Source: JANXQG01 sp963775975 (lineage in GTDB: Bacteria > Planctomycetota > Planctomycetia > Pirellulales > Thermoguttaceae). Taken from it: a stretch of 64,000 nt of DNA. How positions within the stretch are numbered: the stretch's first letter is position 1; each line of letters opens with the position of its first letter. The DNA lies in NCBI GenBank assembly GCA_963775975.1, contig CAVZKX010000002.1, positions 4,092,001-4,156,000 on the forward strand, given 5' to 3'. Position numbers and translations under genes: made by a program. The notes beneath the pieces were generated by a model that saw nothing but the letters and a program-made list of their open reading frames with translations, searched no databases and had not been told where the DNA came from. Below are positions 19,516-30,113 of this stretch, piece by piece.

Positions 19516-21682
19516 CTGTCACTAGGATGCCTTGCGAAGTGCTGTCGATGCGGTAGAGCCGTCCGTGGTGCCGCACGTTCAGCAATTCACCGGCAAAGGC
19601 GCGCGGGCGGGCGTCCCGCACCAGTTTAGCGGTCAGCAAATCCGGCTGGTAGCCGAAGAAGCCGCGGATGATGCTCTCGGCAAACGAGCCGCCGTTGCTG
19701 GCGTTGTAGGTTTGGCTGGAATTGCCGCGCGCCCCGCGTTCGGCGATCCGCACCGCCGCGTCGCGGCTGCGGCCCATCAATTCGCGCGACTGGCTGAACG
19801 GCCCTTCGCGCGTGACGGCGGCGATGCGATGCAGGAAATCGAGCGCTTTGTCGAATTCGCCGAACTCGCAGAACGTGGCGATCGTCTCGCCGGGCCATGC
19901 GCTGAAGGCACCCATTGGGCCGTGGTCGGGCCGGTCGGAATGCGCCGCCGCCGGGTCGCTCAGCGATTGTGCCCGCATCCAATGATCGGTCAGCAATTCG
20001 CGCTCGACGAAATCGGTCATTTCCTTTCGCATCTTCGGCCTGAGGTCCGCCGCGATGGTCAGCCCGATCGTGGTGAAATCGAGCACATGGCGCATCTCGA
20101 CGCGCGTGCCGTCTTCGTGCAGCGAGTACCACAAACCGTCGCCCGGCTTGTAAAGCGCCAATACGGCGGGCAGCAAACGGCCAGCCTCGACACGCAATTC
20201 CGCGGCGCGTTTTTCATTACCGCCGGCCGCTTGCAATTCGGCCGCGCGGCGCATCATCCACACATTCGCGGCGTTGAAGGACGGCACTTCGTTAATGTAC
20301 GTCGGCACGCACTCCAGCAGTTTGCCCGGCTTGCCGTAATCCGCCAGCGCGCGGCCCGGGTGGACCAGCGATTGCCAGCTCGTAGCGATGGCGTCGATGT
20401 GTTCCAAGACGGTTTTGCCGTCGATTCTTTCGGTGAGGAAGGCGCGGTCGCCGGTGACGTTCAAGTAAGCGTCCAAGAGGATGAAGACGGAATAGTCGTT
20501 GGCGCTATACCAGGGGCCTTTCAGCGTGCCGGTGAGATACTCCTCGGCGTAGCCCTTGTGGATGCCTGCCGCCAGCCAGGCGCGGAGGCAGCTTTTGAGC
20601 ATCTCCGGGTCCAAGAGCGCGAAGGCGGTGGCCCATTCGCGCGTGTCCCAGAAATACATCATCGTGCAGTTGCTCTCGGGCGAGTTGCTCACGTAAACCC
20701 GCGGCTGGACCGGAAAGCCGGTGCGGTAAACGCTCAAGAGCGAAACGGCGCTCATGTAATAAACACGGCGCATCGCGGCATCCGGCGTGACGAGCACCGG
20801 CAAGTTGCCGGAGAAATAAGGATTGCCCGGCGTGAACATGGCGCGGAAGCGAGTCTGCCAGTCGGTTTGGACTTGGGCGAAGGCGGCCTCTAATCGCAGC
20901 GCTTCGCGCGATTGGAGGAGCTGAACGAGGTCGTCGTGTTTGCCGATGACCAGGGCGTAATTTACCGTGAACGACTCGCGCGGCTTCAATGTGAGGCGCC
21001 ACGTCGCCTGGCCTGAATGGTTGCCAGCGGACAATTCGCCTGGCGGTCGCTCAAACAAAAAGCAGTTGGCCAGATCATTGCTTGAATCACGCAACACGAA
21101 CGACCGGCCGTGCTTTGCCGCCTCGGCGGAAAAGCGGTCGGCAGCCGTCTTATCCTTTGGCACGCCCCAGCCCCAACGGTCATGGCGCGAGGTGGCGGCT
21201 GCCAGACTGATTTTCAGTTCAAACGTCCGCGATGCTACGCCGTTGTTGGTGAGGACGACGTGAAATAGCAGGCAATCGTCGCCATAGACCATCCGCACCG
21301 CCGTCTCGACGCCAATGTCTCCGGCACTCGCGCGCCGCAACACTTGATAGGGAAACCAGCGCGTCTGCTCCAGCGTGGGCGGCTTGCCATCAATAAGCAG
21401 CCCGCCCGTATCGCCGGTCATCGTAATTGGCGGAAAGCTCAATTTGCCCACTGCCAGCGCATCGCGGAGAACTTGCGCCGAGCCGCGGAGATTATTGATG
21501 GCCGGCAGGCAGCGGACCTCGGCGGCGGTCTGCCAGTCGCCAGCCAATTCATCCAGCGAAGGAATCGCGCCGGCGGGCGGCAAAATCGACTGGGAGACGG
21601 CTAAGTGCGCATCGAACAATGCCGAGAGCACCAGCACTGCAAGGCACCAGACGGGACAGTGCGAAATTGGTTTGAGGGGCAT
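19505..21682 (-). CDS. Exported six-hairpin glycosidase-like protein
   Basis: The 725-residue protein starts with a signal peptide (CLAVLVLSALFDAHLAVS). An N-terminal beta-rich domain (to about 300) precedes an (alpha/alpha)6-barrel-like part with MYFWDTREWATAFALLDPEMLKSCLRAWL, which resembles GH63/GH37-type six-hairpin enzymes. Further blocks are GPWYSANDYSVFILLDAYLNVTGD and GGSFAESIIRGFFGYQPD near the C-terminus. I cannot assign a numbered family or point to catalytic acids with confidence. Its stop overlaps the sulfatase start, so the glycosidase, sulfatase and aldolase are likely one transcript, working first outside the cytoplasm and then on the product. Confidence 0.78.
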   Translation of the reverse strand: MPLKPISHCPVWCLAVLVLSALFDAHLAVSQSILPPAGAIPSLDELAGDWQTAAEVRCLPAINNLRGSAQVLRDALAVGKLSFPPITMTGDTGGLLIDGKPPTLEQTRWFPYQVLRRASAGDIGVETAVRMVYGDDCLLFHVVLTNNGVASRTFELKISLAAATSRHDRWGWGVPKDKTAADRFSAEAAKHGRSFVLRDSSNDLANCFLFERPPGELSAGNHSGQATWRLTLKPRESFTVNYALVIGKHDDLVQLLQSREALRLEAAFAQVQTDWQTRFRAMFTPGNPYFSGNLPVLVTPDAAMRRVYYMSAVSLLSVYRTGFPVQPRVYVSNSPESNCTMMYFWDTREWATAFALLDPEMLKSCLRAWLAAGIHKGYAEEYLTGTLKGPWYSANDYSVFILLDAYLNVTGDRAFLTERIDGKTVLEHIDAIATSWQSLVHPGRALADYGKPGKLLECVPTYINEVPSFNAANVWMMRRAAELQAAGGNEKRAAELRVEAGRLLPAVLALYKPGDGLWYSLHEDGTRVEMRHVLDFTTIGLTIAADLRPKMRKEMTDFVERELLTDHWMRAQSLSDPAAAHSDRPDHGPMGAFSAWPGETIATFCEFGEFDKALDFLHRIAAVTREGPFSQSRELMGRSRDAAVRIAERGARGNSSQTYNASNGGSFAESIIRGFFGYQPDLLTAKLVRDARPRAFAGELLNVRHHGRLYRIDSTSQGILVTDEK

Positions 21683-21991
21683 TTCAAGAGGAACTGTTAC
21701 TCAAGGGCGCAATGCGGCGAGTATATTCCGGAGCATTATGGGACTCAATGCAGGGGCGAACTCGGCATGAAACACCTGCGTTGTTCGTGTTCCCGCGGAG
21801 GAAAGGCAGTCCGTCGAGGACGAACCGGCTTTTGATCTCCCGCAATCCGAAGGGTTGTTACCAGTGCTATGATAAGGTTATAATTGCTGGAAATCGACAC
21901 TATCCATAAAGATTTTGGCGGCAGGGCGACTAGGGGCCTTGGGCCGCCGGATAGTATTCATTCCAGCTACGCGGCGGCGGAGGTTCTCTCA
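21683..21991. other. Divergent intergenic region
   Basis: It separates the minus-strand glycosidase operon from the plus-strand PSD1 gene and must hold promoters for both. I see no clear operator or repeat. An open frame extends back to 21884, but the ribosome site GGAGG at 21979-21983 places the start at 21992. Confidence 0.5.
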
Positions 21992-24900
21992 ATGTCACGA
22001 CGGCGGCTTTTTTTGCTGGTTGCAATTTTCAGCGCGGCCGCCATCGGCTTCAACCGCGCCAAGATGGGCGTGTTTGCTGAGCAGGCGAGCGTGAGCAAGG
22101 GGAGCAAGCCCGGCGACAAAGTCAGTTTCAGCAAACAGGTCCAGCCGGTGCTTCAGGGTCAGTGTTACGGATGTCATCAGCCGGCCAAGGCCGAGGGTGG
22201 TTACCAGATGACCTCGCGAGCTGGGCTGCTGCGAGGCGGCGAAAGCGACTCGCCGGCCGTCGTGCCCGGTAAGCCGGAAGAGAGCCAACTGCTGGATTTG
22301 GTCACACCAAAAAACGGCAAGGCTGAGATGCCGCGAGGCCGCCCGGCGTTGGCATCGGGCGATGTCGATCTTATCCGCCGCTGGATCGCCGAGGGCGGGG
22401 GGGATGACAGCCCAATTCGCTCGCAGCCGGTTATCGATTCTCGTCACCCGCCGGTTTACTCGCGCGGTCCAGTGATTACTTCGCTCGATTTCTCGCCGGA
22501 CGGCAAGTTGCTGGCGGTCAGCGGTTTTCACGAGGCACTTCTTTGGACGGCCGATGGTTCAAAGCTCGTCGCGCGACTAGTCGGTCTATCGGAACGAATT
22601 GAAACCGTGCGTTTCTCTGCCGACGGGACGAAGCTGCTGGTTGTCGGCGGAAACCCTTGCCGCAGCGGCGAGTTCCAGGTGTGGCGGGTGGCCACCGGCA
22701 AGCTTATCGGATCGAGCCTGGTCGGCTTCGATACGCTTTATGGCGGCAGTTGGTCGCCCGACGGCCGGCTGATCGCTATCGGAGCGCCCGATAACACCTT
22801 GCGGGCTTTCGATGCGGAGTCCTTGCGGCAGGTCGTCTACATGGCGGCGCACGGCGACTGGATCCGCAGCAGCGTATTTTCCGCCGACGGCAAATCGATC
22901 TTCACCGCCAGCCGCGATATGACCGTGAAGATGACCGACGTCGCGACGCAGCGGTTTGTCGGCAACGTGACCACACACACGCCGGGCGTTCTTCGCGGCG
23001 GCATGCAGGCGATCGATCGCCGCCCGAAGCGAAACGAGATCGTCGTCGGAGCGGCCGACGGCGCACCGAAGCTTTTCAAGATGGAGGTCACGGCGGCCCC
23101 GGCGGAGGGCGGCAACCCGAACCAGGTTCGCGAATACGAGGCGATGCCAGGCCGAATCTATGATGTGCGATTCAGTCCGGATGGGTCGCGGTTCGTCGCG
23201 GCGAGCAGTCTCGACGGCCAGGGACAGGTTCGCTGCTACGCGACCGACAGCGGCAAGACGCTATGGAAGCTCGATGTGCCACTGCAAAGGAACTCCGGCG
23301 CAATGTACGCAGTCGCCTGTTCGCCGGACGGTGCAACCGTCGCCGTGGCCGGCGGAGATGGATCGATCAGATTTGTCGATGCGTCGAAGGGCGCGATTCG
23401 CAAGACTTTCATGCCGGTTGAAGTTGCTCCGTCGGCACAATCGGACGCGAACTGGTTCGCCGCCGCCGATCATTCCAGCGGGTCAACGACCTCATCTCCG
23501 CCGCCGAAGCAAGTTATTCGTTTGAAAGTCGATCCGCGTTCCGTCCGCATTGCAACACCAACCGATTACGCGCAGCTTCTCGCCGCGGCCGAGCTGCCGG
23601 GCGGCGCCCATATCGATGCCACGCGGATGGTCCATTGGACGGTCGAAGGAGGAATCGGATCGGTCACGCCGGAAGGGCACTTCGCTCCGTTGGAAAGCGG
23701 CCGAGGCCGAATCATCGGCGAACTAGCCGGGCAGCGGGTGGAAGTCTCCGTCGAAGTTGCTCCGGGCTTGGAAGCTTATATGCCCAGCTTCATCCGAGAA
23801 CGTCAACCCGGAGCTTTCCCGCGTGGGGTGCAATGCCGGCACGTGCCACGGCGCCGCCAAAGGCAAGAACGGCTTCAAACTCTCGCTGCGCGGCTACGAC
23901 CCGATCTTCGATCACCGCGCCCTCACCGACGATCTCGCCGCGCGGCGAATCAATCTGGCGTCGCCCGGCGACAGCTTGATGATCTTGAAGCCGACGGGCG
24001 TGGCGCCGCACGTGGGCGGGAAGCTGTTCGATCGCGATTCATCCTACGAGCGGACCCTGCGGCGCTGGATTGCCGGCGGGGCCAAGCTCGATCTTTCCGT
24101 CGCCCGTGTGGCCAAGCTTGAGATTTTTCCCAAGAACCCTGTTATCGAAACTATCGGCAACGGCCAGCAGATGCGCGTCGTGGCGACGTATTCGGATGCG
24201 ACCACGCGCGACGTGACGCGCGAGGCGTTCATCGATAGCGGCAACACGGAAGTGGCAACTAGCGACCGTCAGGGCGTGTTGACCGCCATCCGCCGCGGCG
24301 AGGCCCCGGTCCTCGCCCGCTATGAAGGTTCCTACGCGGCGACGACACTCACCGTGATGGGCGACCGCGACGGATTCGTCTGGGAACCGCCGGAAACGTG
24401 GGGCCGCATCGACGAGCTCGTTGCCAACAAATGGCAGCGGATGAAAATCCGGCCGACGGGACTGTGCAGCGACGCCGAATTCTTGCGCCGCGTCTATCTC
24501 GACCTGACCGGCCTGCCGCCGACGGCCGACGACGTCCGCGCCTTCCTGGTCGATACACGGGAAACCCGCGCCAAGCGCGACGCCGTCATCGACCGGCTGA
24601 TCGGCAGCGATGACTTCATCGAGCATTGGACGAACAAATGGGCTGACCTCTTGCAAGTCAACCGCAAGTTCCTCGGGCCGGAGGGGGCGGCCGCGTTCCG
24701 GGCGTGGATTCGCGGCCAGGTGGCGGCCAACACGCCGTATGACCAGTTCGTCCAGAAGATCATGACCGCGACCGGTTCCAATCTCGAGAATCCGCCCGCT
24801 TCCTACTTCAAAATCCTCCGCGAGCCGACCGACACGATGGAGGCGACCACGCATCTCTTCCTCGCCGTGCGGTTCAATTGCAACAAGTGCCACGACCATC

Positions 24901-27008
24901 CGTTCGAGCGCTGGACGCAAGACCAATACTATCAGACGGCCGCCTACTTCGCCCGGCTGGACCTGAAGCCCGACCCAGCGTCGGGCGACCGCAAAATCGA
25001 GGGCACGAGCGTGGAGAGCGCGAAGCCGCTTTACGAGATCGTCGGCGACAAGGCCCAGGGCGAGGTAATCCACGACCGGACTAAGGCCGTCGCGCCGCCG
25101 AAATTCCCGTTTGCCGTTGCCGTTCCGCATCGTGACCATGCCACGCGCCGCCAGGAGTTGGCCGATTGGCTTACGTCGCCGGCGAACCCATATTTCGCCA
25201 AGAGTTACGTCAACCGCCTCTGGGGCTATCTGCTTGGGGCCGGGATTATCGAACCGCTGGACGACATCCGCGCCGGCAATCCGCCGAGCGATCCGGAGTT
25301 GCTCGATTATCTCGCGCACGAGTTCGTCGATCATCAATTCGACGCTCGATACGTGCTGCGGTTGATCTGCCGCTCGCGGACCTACCAGCTTTCCTTGGAC
25401 GTCAATCGCTGGAATAGCGACGACAAGATCAATTACTCTCATGCCCTCGCGCGGCGGCTGCCGGCCGAGGTGCTCTACGACGCGATCCATCGTGTCACCG
25501 GATCGACGTCGCGGATTCCCGGCGTGCCGGACGGAACGCGGGCGGAGGCGCTGCCGGACGCTGGCGTCGGCTCGCCCGACGGTTTTCTGGCCAATCTCGG
25601 CCGGCCGGCGCGGGAGAGCGTCTGCGAGTGCGAACGGGCTCAGGGATTGCAGCTTGGCTCCGTCATGGCCTTGATCAGCGGGCCGACGGTCGAAGCGGCG
25701 GTTTCCGACCCGCACAACGAGATCGCGAAACTCGTCGCGGCGGAGAAGGACGACTCGAAGCTGATCGGCGAAATCTTCCTTCGCGTCCTGAATCGGCCGG
25801 CGACGGCCAAGGAAATTGAGATCGGCTTGGCCGAACTGCGGGGGTTGCCGCAAGCGAATAAGGAGCTTGCGGCACGCTTTGCAGCCGTCGAGAAAGAGTC
25901 GGCGGCAGCGAGAGTTCCGTTGGAACAGCAGCGGCAAAAGACCCTCGCGGCGGCAAGACAGTCGCTGAATGACTACGAAAAAAATATCTCGCCGCAAGTG
26001 GTCGCCCAGCAGCACGAACAAGATAAGAAGATCGCCGCGGCCGAGGCCGCGCTAAAGGAAGCGGAAAAGACCTTGCCGAAGCGCATGGCCGCCTGGGAGG
26101 AACTCGCCAAAAAGGAGGCGCAGTGGACGCCGCTGATCGCGTCCGGTCTCACCTCTTCCAATAATGCCAAGCTCACGCAAGAAGCCGACAAGGCGATCCT
26201 CGTCACCGGCCCCAACGGAAAAACCAGCTACGAGTTCATTGCCGAAAACACGCTGCCCAGCGTGACGGCGCTCCGTCTTGAGGCCCTAAGCGACAAGCGT
26301 CTGCCCGCCAAAGGTCCCGGCCGCGCGCCGAACGGAAATTTCGTCGTCTCGCAGTTCATCGTTCAGTGGAATCCGGCCGGCTTGCCGCAGAAGAAAACTC
26401 AAGTCGCCTTTCAATCCGCCGAGGCCGACTTCAGCCAGGGCGGCTATCCCGTCCAAAGCGCGATCGACGGCACGGCATCCCTAGGCTGGGCCATCGTGCC
26501 GCAAACTGGTAAGTCGCACACTGCCGTTTTCCAAGTGCGCGACGTAATTGCCGGTCCAGGTGTCTTCACGATTCACTTGGAGCAGAACTACCCGGACGGC
26601 CAGCACACGCTCGGCCGCTTCCGCATTTCCGTGACCAACGCGCCGCGGCCGGTCTCGCTCGGACAGCCGCAAAACATCGCTAAGATTCTGGCCATGCCCA
26701 GCGACAAGCGGACCGCGAAGCAAAAGGCGGCCCTGCTGGCTCGTTATCGTACCCTCGATGTCGAATTGAAGCAGCGCGGCGAGGCTTTGGCGAGCGCCAA
26801 ACAGGCATTGCCGATTGACGCGAAGCTCGTGCAGCTTCGCGACGCCGTGGCCGATGCCGAGCGGCCGTTGCCGCCCGACGGAAAGCTGGAAACGCTCCAC
26901 CGCGACACGGAGCTAAGCCGCAGCCAATTGGAAAAGGCGCGGCTCACGTTCGCCCAAGACCTCGATTGGGCCTTGGTCAACAGTCCCGCGTTTTTGTTCA
27001 ATCATTAA
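21992..27008 (+). CDS. Cytochrome c / WD40 / PSD1 (DUF1549-DUF1553) fusion protein (one frame break near 23800)
   Basis: ATG 21992 has GGAGG eight bases upstream and begins a signal-anchor (RRRLFLLVAIFSAAAIGF). Domain order: cytochrome c-like module with CYGCH (58-62); WD40-type propeller (about 150-480, DFSPDGKLLAVSG and similar); Ig-like segment (about 500-600); planctomycete motif CNAGTCH (613-619); DUF1549 (RVYLDLTGLPPTADDVRAFL) with CNKCHDHPFERW (963-967); DUF1553 (RRQELADWLTSPANPYFAKSYVNRLWG); then a coiled-coil C-terminal region. Two overlapping frames were seen; removing one A at 23799-23800 turns FIRERQP into FIRDVNPELSRVGCN and gives 1671 residues. It probably sits in the cell envelope, with a DUF1501 partner downstream. 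Reaction unknown; a role in polymer or sugar oxidation is often proposed for the family. Confidence 0.87.
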
Positions 27009-27014
27009 TATTAC

Positions 27015-27071
27015 GTACGTCAGGCTTTCCAGCCTGACACAACGGCGATCAGGCTGGAAAGCCTGACGTAC
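27015..27071. terminator. Perfect 23-bp inverted repeat between two genes
   Basis: Bases 27015-27037 are the exact inverse complement of 27049-27071, with an 11-base loop (CACAACGGCGA). The core is the word CAGGCTTTCCAGCCTGA. It starts seven bases after the PSD1 stop and ends 14 bases before the DUF1501 start. A strong hairpin will form in RNA from either strand. There is no T-tract, so it may be an mRNA-stabilising hairpin or a mobile repeat rather than a classic terminator. Confidence 0.8.
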
Positions 27072-27085
27072 AAAGGGAGAGAACC

Positions 27086-28555
27086 ATGCTCGTACTACCC
27101 GGACCCGCCGGCAAAGACCTTTGCGACGAAAACTCCGTTCTCTCCCGGCGAGATTTGCTCCGCGTGGGCGGGGTCAGCATGTTGGGACTGTCGCTCGGCT
27201 CGTTGCTGCGATTGCAAGCCAAGGCGGCAGAGACCGGCATTGGCGGCGGCCCGGGTTGGGGCAAGGCCAAGAGCGTCATCCTGGTCTATCTACAGGGAGG
27301 GCCGAGCCATATCGACCTCTGGGACCCCAAGGAAAACGCGCCCGAAAACATCCGCAGCGCGTTCAAGCCGATCGCCACCAAGGTCCCCGGCGTAAAGTTC
27401 ACCGAGATCCTGCCCAAGCTGGCCCAGGTCAACGACAAGGTCACGCTCATCCGTTCGATGGCCTACACTCCCAACGGCCTTTTCAACCACACGGCGGCCA
27501 TCTATCAGATGATGACCGGCTACACCACCGACAAGGTCAGCCCGTCGGGCCAGCTTGAGCCGCCCAGCCCGAAAGATTTTCCCAACTTCGGCTCGAACCT
27601 CGTCCGCCTCAAGCCGACCGACCAGCCGATGCTGCCCTTCGTGATGTTGCCGCGGCCTTTGCAAGAGAGCAACGTGGTCGGCAAGGGCGGCGCAGCCGGT
27701 TTCCTCGGCAAGGCCTATGACCCCTACACGCTCTACCCGCCGGGCGACGACATGGACATGCAGAAGATGGATCGAATCCGCATCGACGATCTGCAGCTTC
27801 AGCCCGAAGTCTATGCCGACCGGCTCAAGCGGCGCGCCACCCTCCGCGACGCGATCGACGCCGGGATGCCTGGCATTGACAAGGCCGTCGCCTCCTACAA
27901 GCTCGACGAATACTACCAGCAGGCCATGAACCTCATCGTTTCCGGCCGTGCCCGCGAGGCTTTCGCCCTGCAGCAGGAACCGGCCAAGATCCGCGACCGC
28001 TACGGCCGCAACACGTTTGGGCAAAGCTGTCTCTTGGCGCGGCGGCTGATCGAGGCCGGCACGCGCGTCGTCGAGGTCATCTGGCCCAAGATCGCCAACT
28101 CGGACAACCACTCCTGGGACCATCACGTCGACCTGACCAAGCGGATGAAGAACCAGTCCGGGCCGATGCTCGACACCGGGCTCTCGGCCCTGATCGAAGA
28201 CCTCGACGCGCGGGGACTCTTGAAGGACACGCTGGTATTGGCCATCGGCGAGTTCGGCCGCAGCCCGCAGAAGGGCATCAGCACGTCCGGCAACGGCAAC
28301 AGCCCTGACGGCCGCGACCATTGGCCTTACTGCTACACCGGCCTGATCGCGGGCGCAGGCATCAAACGGGGCTATGTGCATGGCAAGAGCGATGCCACCG
28401 CTTCCGCGCCATTGGATAATCCCGTGCATCCAAACGATCTGTTGGCCACGGTCTATCACCTCTTCGGCATCTCGCCGGATACGATCGTTTTGAATCACTT
28501 GAACCAGCCCCGCGAGCTGGTGAAGGGGCAAGCGGTGACGGCTTTGATAGCGTGA
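27086..28555 (+). CDS. DUF1501 exported protein
   Basis: The 489-residue protein starts at ATG 27086 with GGGAGAG just upstream. The N-terminus LSRRDLLRVGGVSMLGLSLG is a Tat-type signal. Family blocks are VILVYLQGGPSHIDLWDPKENAPENI, MAYTPNGLFNHTAAIYQMMTG, TFGQSCLLARRLIEAGTRVVEV, HSWDHH, LAIGEFGRSP and DHWPYCYTGLIAGAGIKRG, which recall the alkaline phosphatase/sulfatase-like fold of DUF1501. These proteins accompany PSD1 (DUF1549/DUF1553) proteins throughout planctomycetes, as here. Their reaction is not established. No frame break. Confidence 0.93.
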   Translation: MLVLPGPAGKDLCDENSVLSRRDLLRVGGVSMLGLSLGSLLRLQAKAAETGIGGGPGWGKAKSVILVYLQGGPSHIDLWDPKENAPENIRSAFKPIATKVPGVKFTEILPKLAQVNDKVTLIRSMAYTPNGLFNHTAAIYQMMTGYTTDKVSPSGQLEPPSPKDFPNFGSNLVRLKPTDQPMLPFVMLPRPLQESNVVGKGGAAGFLGKAYDPYTLYPPGDDMDMQKMDRIRIDDLQLQPEVYADRLKRRATLRDAIDAGMPGIDKAVASYKLDEYYQQAMNLIVSGRAREAFALQQEPAKIRDRYGRNTFGQSCLLARRLIEAGTRVVEVIWPKIANSDNHSWDHHVDLTKRMKNQSGPMLDTGLSALIEDLDARGLLKDTLVLAIGEFGRSPQKGISTSGNGNSPDGRDHWPYCYTGLIAGAGIKRGYVHGKSDATASAPLDNPVHPNDLLATVYHLFGISPDTIVLNHLNQPRELVKGQAVTALIA

Positions 28556-28619
28556 TGCGACAATGTATCCGGCGCACTCCGTGTGCCGATTAAAGGCAGC
28601 GACATTCGGAGTGCGACGG

Positions 28620-30113
28620 ATGCATTATCGGAATTATTCGGCGACCGTGCTAATTGGATTGGTTGGATTCGCGGTCGGGCTTTGGCGTCTCCCAGCCCTT
28701 GGGCAAGCGGTACCCGGCGTGAGCGGAGGAGCGTCGCCGACGATGGCGAAACTGCCGGATTCGTGGGTGACCATCCATAATGACTTCAACTGGCTCGACC
28801 GCGACGGCCAGCGGATCTTGACCCGTAGCGGGTGCCTTTGCATGTTCAATGGCGTCTGGTACTGGTACGGCGGCAATCAGCGCGGCTTCCGCGAGCAGCA
28901 CGTGTACTCCTCCACCGACCTGGTCAACTGGACGAGCAAGGGAGTCATCCTGCGCCACGATACCGACGCAAACCGGATCGACGTCCTCTACAACGACAAG
29001 ACGAAGCTGTATGTGATGTTCCTCAAGTACGACGGCAACGGCGCATACTTCGCCATCGCGACTTCGGATCGTCCGGACGGGCAGTTTACCATCCAGAAGA
29101 AGATGCTCGTCGACAACGCCCGCATCGGCGACATGTCGATGTTCAAGGATGACGACGGTAAGGCCTATCTCTGCTACGTCTCATGGGCGAAGGGAGTGAA
29201 CGCTCAGCACGGTATCTACCGCATGTCGGCGGACTACATGTCGCTCGACCAACGGCTATTCCTCTGGGACATTCGCGGGCGGGAATCGCCGCACATCTTC
29301 AAACGCCATGGGATCTACTACTACGGCACCTCCAAGACCGCCGGGATCCAGTCGTCGGGCACGAGTTACTATACCGCGAAGAACCTAGTAGGGCCCTGGT
29401 CGTCCGCCCAGCCGCTTTCTACCCCCGGCTCGCGAAATTCGTGGGACTCGCAAGTCGATTTCGTCTTCCCGATCCAGGGAAGTGCATCGACTACTTACAT
29501 CTTCGCCGGCGACCGCTGGCTCAAAGACGCGGCCCACGGGCGCAACGGCGATTACGTCTGGATCCCGATGGGGTTCGACGGCGATACGCCGATTGTCCAT
29601 TACCACCAATCCTGGGAATTGAACGCCGCCACGGGAAGCTGGCGGATGTTCGATCCTTCCCGCAACCTGGCGGCCGGTAAGCCGGTCACCGCCTCTTCAG
29701 AAGTGGGCACGCATCTGGCGAAGAACTTGACGGCCTCCAAGACGTATGAGGATTACGCCGGCGCCTACTGGAAGAGCGCCCTCGGCGACCCGCAGTGGAT
29801 AACGGTGGACCTGGGGGCTCCAAGCGAGATCAATCGGGTCATCCTGAAGTGGAACGCGAGGGCTGCCCGTGAGTTCAAGATTCAGGCCTCCACGGACAAC
29901 GCCACATGGACTGATATCTACACGTCGACCACAGGATCGTCGTCGATGCTGAATGACCGAAAGTTTCCGACAATGACGGCGCGCTACGTTCGAATGTATG
30001 CAACCAAGCTCGCGCCGCCTCTCATGCAGCGCCGCGGCCGCGGCGCGGTAGCGGCAGCGCCGCCGGCGCCGGCCGGGTATTCGCTTTTCGACTTCATGGT
30101 GCTGAAGGACTGA
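28620..30113 (+). CDS. Exported GH43-like propeller with F5/8 type C (discoidin) domain
   Basis: I choose ATG 28620, followed by a signal peptide (SATVLIGLVGFAVGLWRLPALG); an earlier in-frame start at 28563 would add 19 residues. Residues about 40-345 resemble a five-blade GH43-type propeller: NWLDRDGQRILTRSGCLCMF, WYWYGGN, HVYSSTDLVNWTSKG, ESPHIFKRHGIYYYGTSKTAG, and NSWDSQVDFVFPIQG. Residues about 370-497 are a discoidin-type carbohydrate-binding domain (NLAAGKPVTASSE, WITVDLGAPSEINRVILKW, ARYVRMYATK). It probably binds and cuts plant- or algal-type glycans outside the cell. Catalytic acids were not assigned, so activity is uncertain. Confidence 0.8.
   Translation: MHYRNYSATVLIGLVGFAVGLWRLPALGQAVPGVSGGASPTMAKLPDSWVTIHNDFNWLDRDGQRILTRSGCLCMFNGVWYWYGGNQRGFREQHVYSSTDLVNWTSKGVILRHDTDANRIDVLYNDKTKLYVMFLKYDGNGAYFAIATSDRPDGQFTIQKKMLVDNARIGDMSMFKDDDGKAYLCYVSWAKGVNAQHGIYRMSADYMSLDQRLFLWDIRGRESPHIFKRHGIYYYGTSKTAGIQSSGTSYYTAKNLVGPWSSAQPLSTPGSRNSWDSQVDFVFPIQGSASTTYIFAGDRWLKDAAHGRNGDYVWIPMGFDGDTPIVHYHQSWELNAATGSWRMFDPSRNLAAGKPVTASSEVGTHLAKNLTASKTYEDYAGAYWKSALGDPQWITVDLGAPSEINRVILKWNARAAREFKIQASTDNATWTDIYTSTTGSSSMLNDRKFPTMTARYVRMYATKLAPPLMQRRGRGAVAAAPPAPAGYSLFDFMVLKD

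Noticed and set aside
24039..26021. Minus-strand open frame of 660 codons opposite the PSD1 gene
   Set aside because: The plus strand has clear DUF1549/DUF1553 motifs throughout; the antisense product is low-complexity and unrelated to any family.
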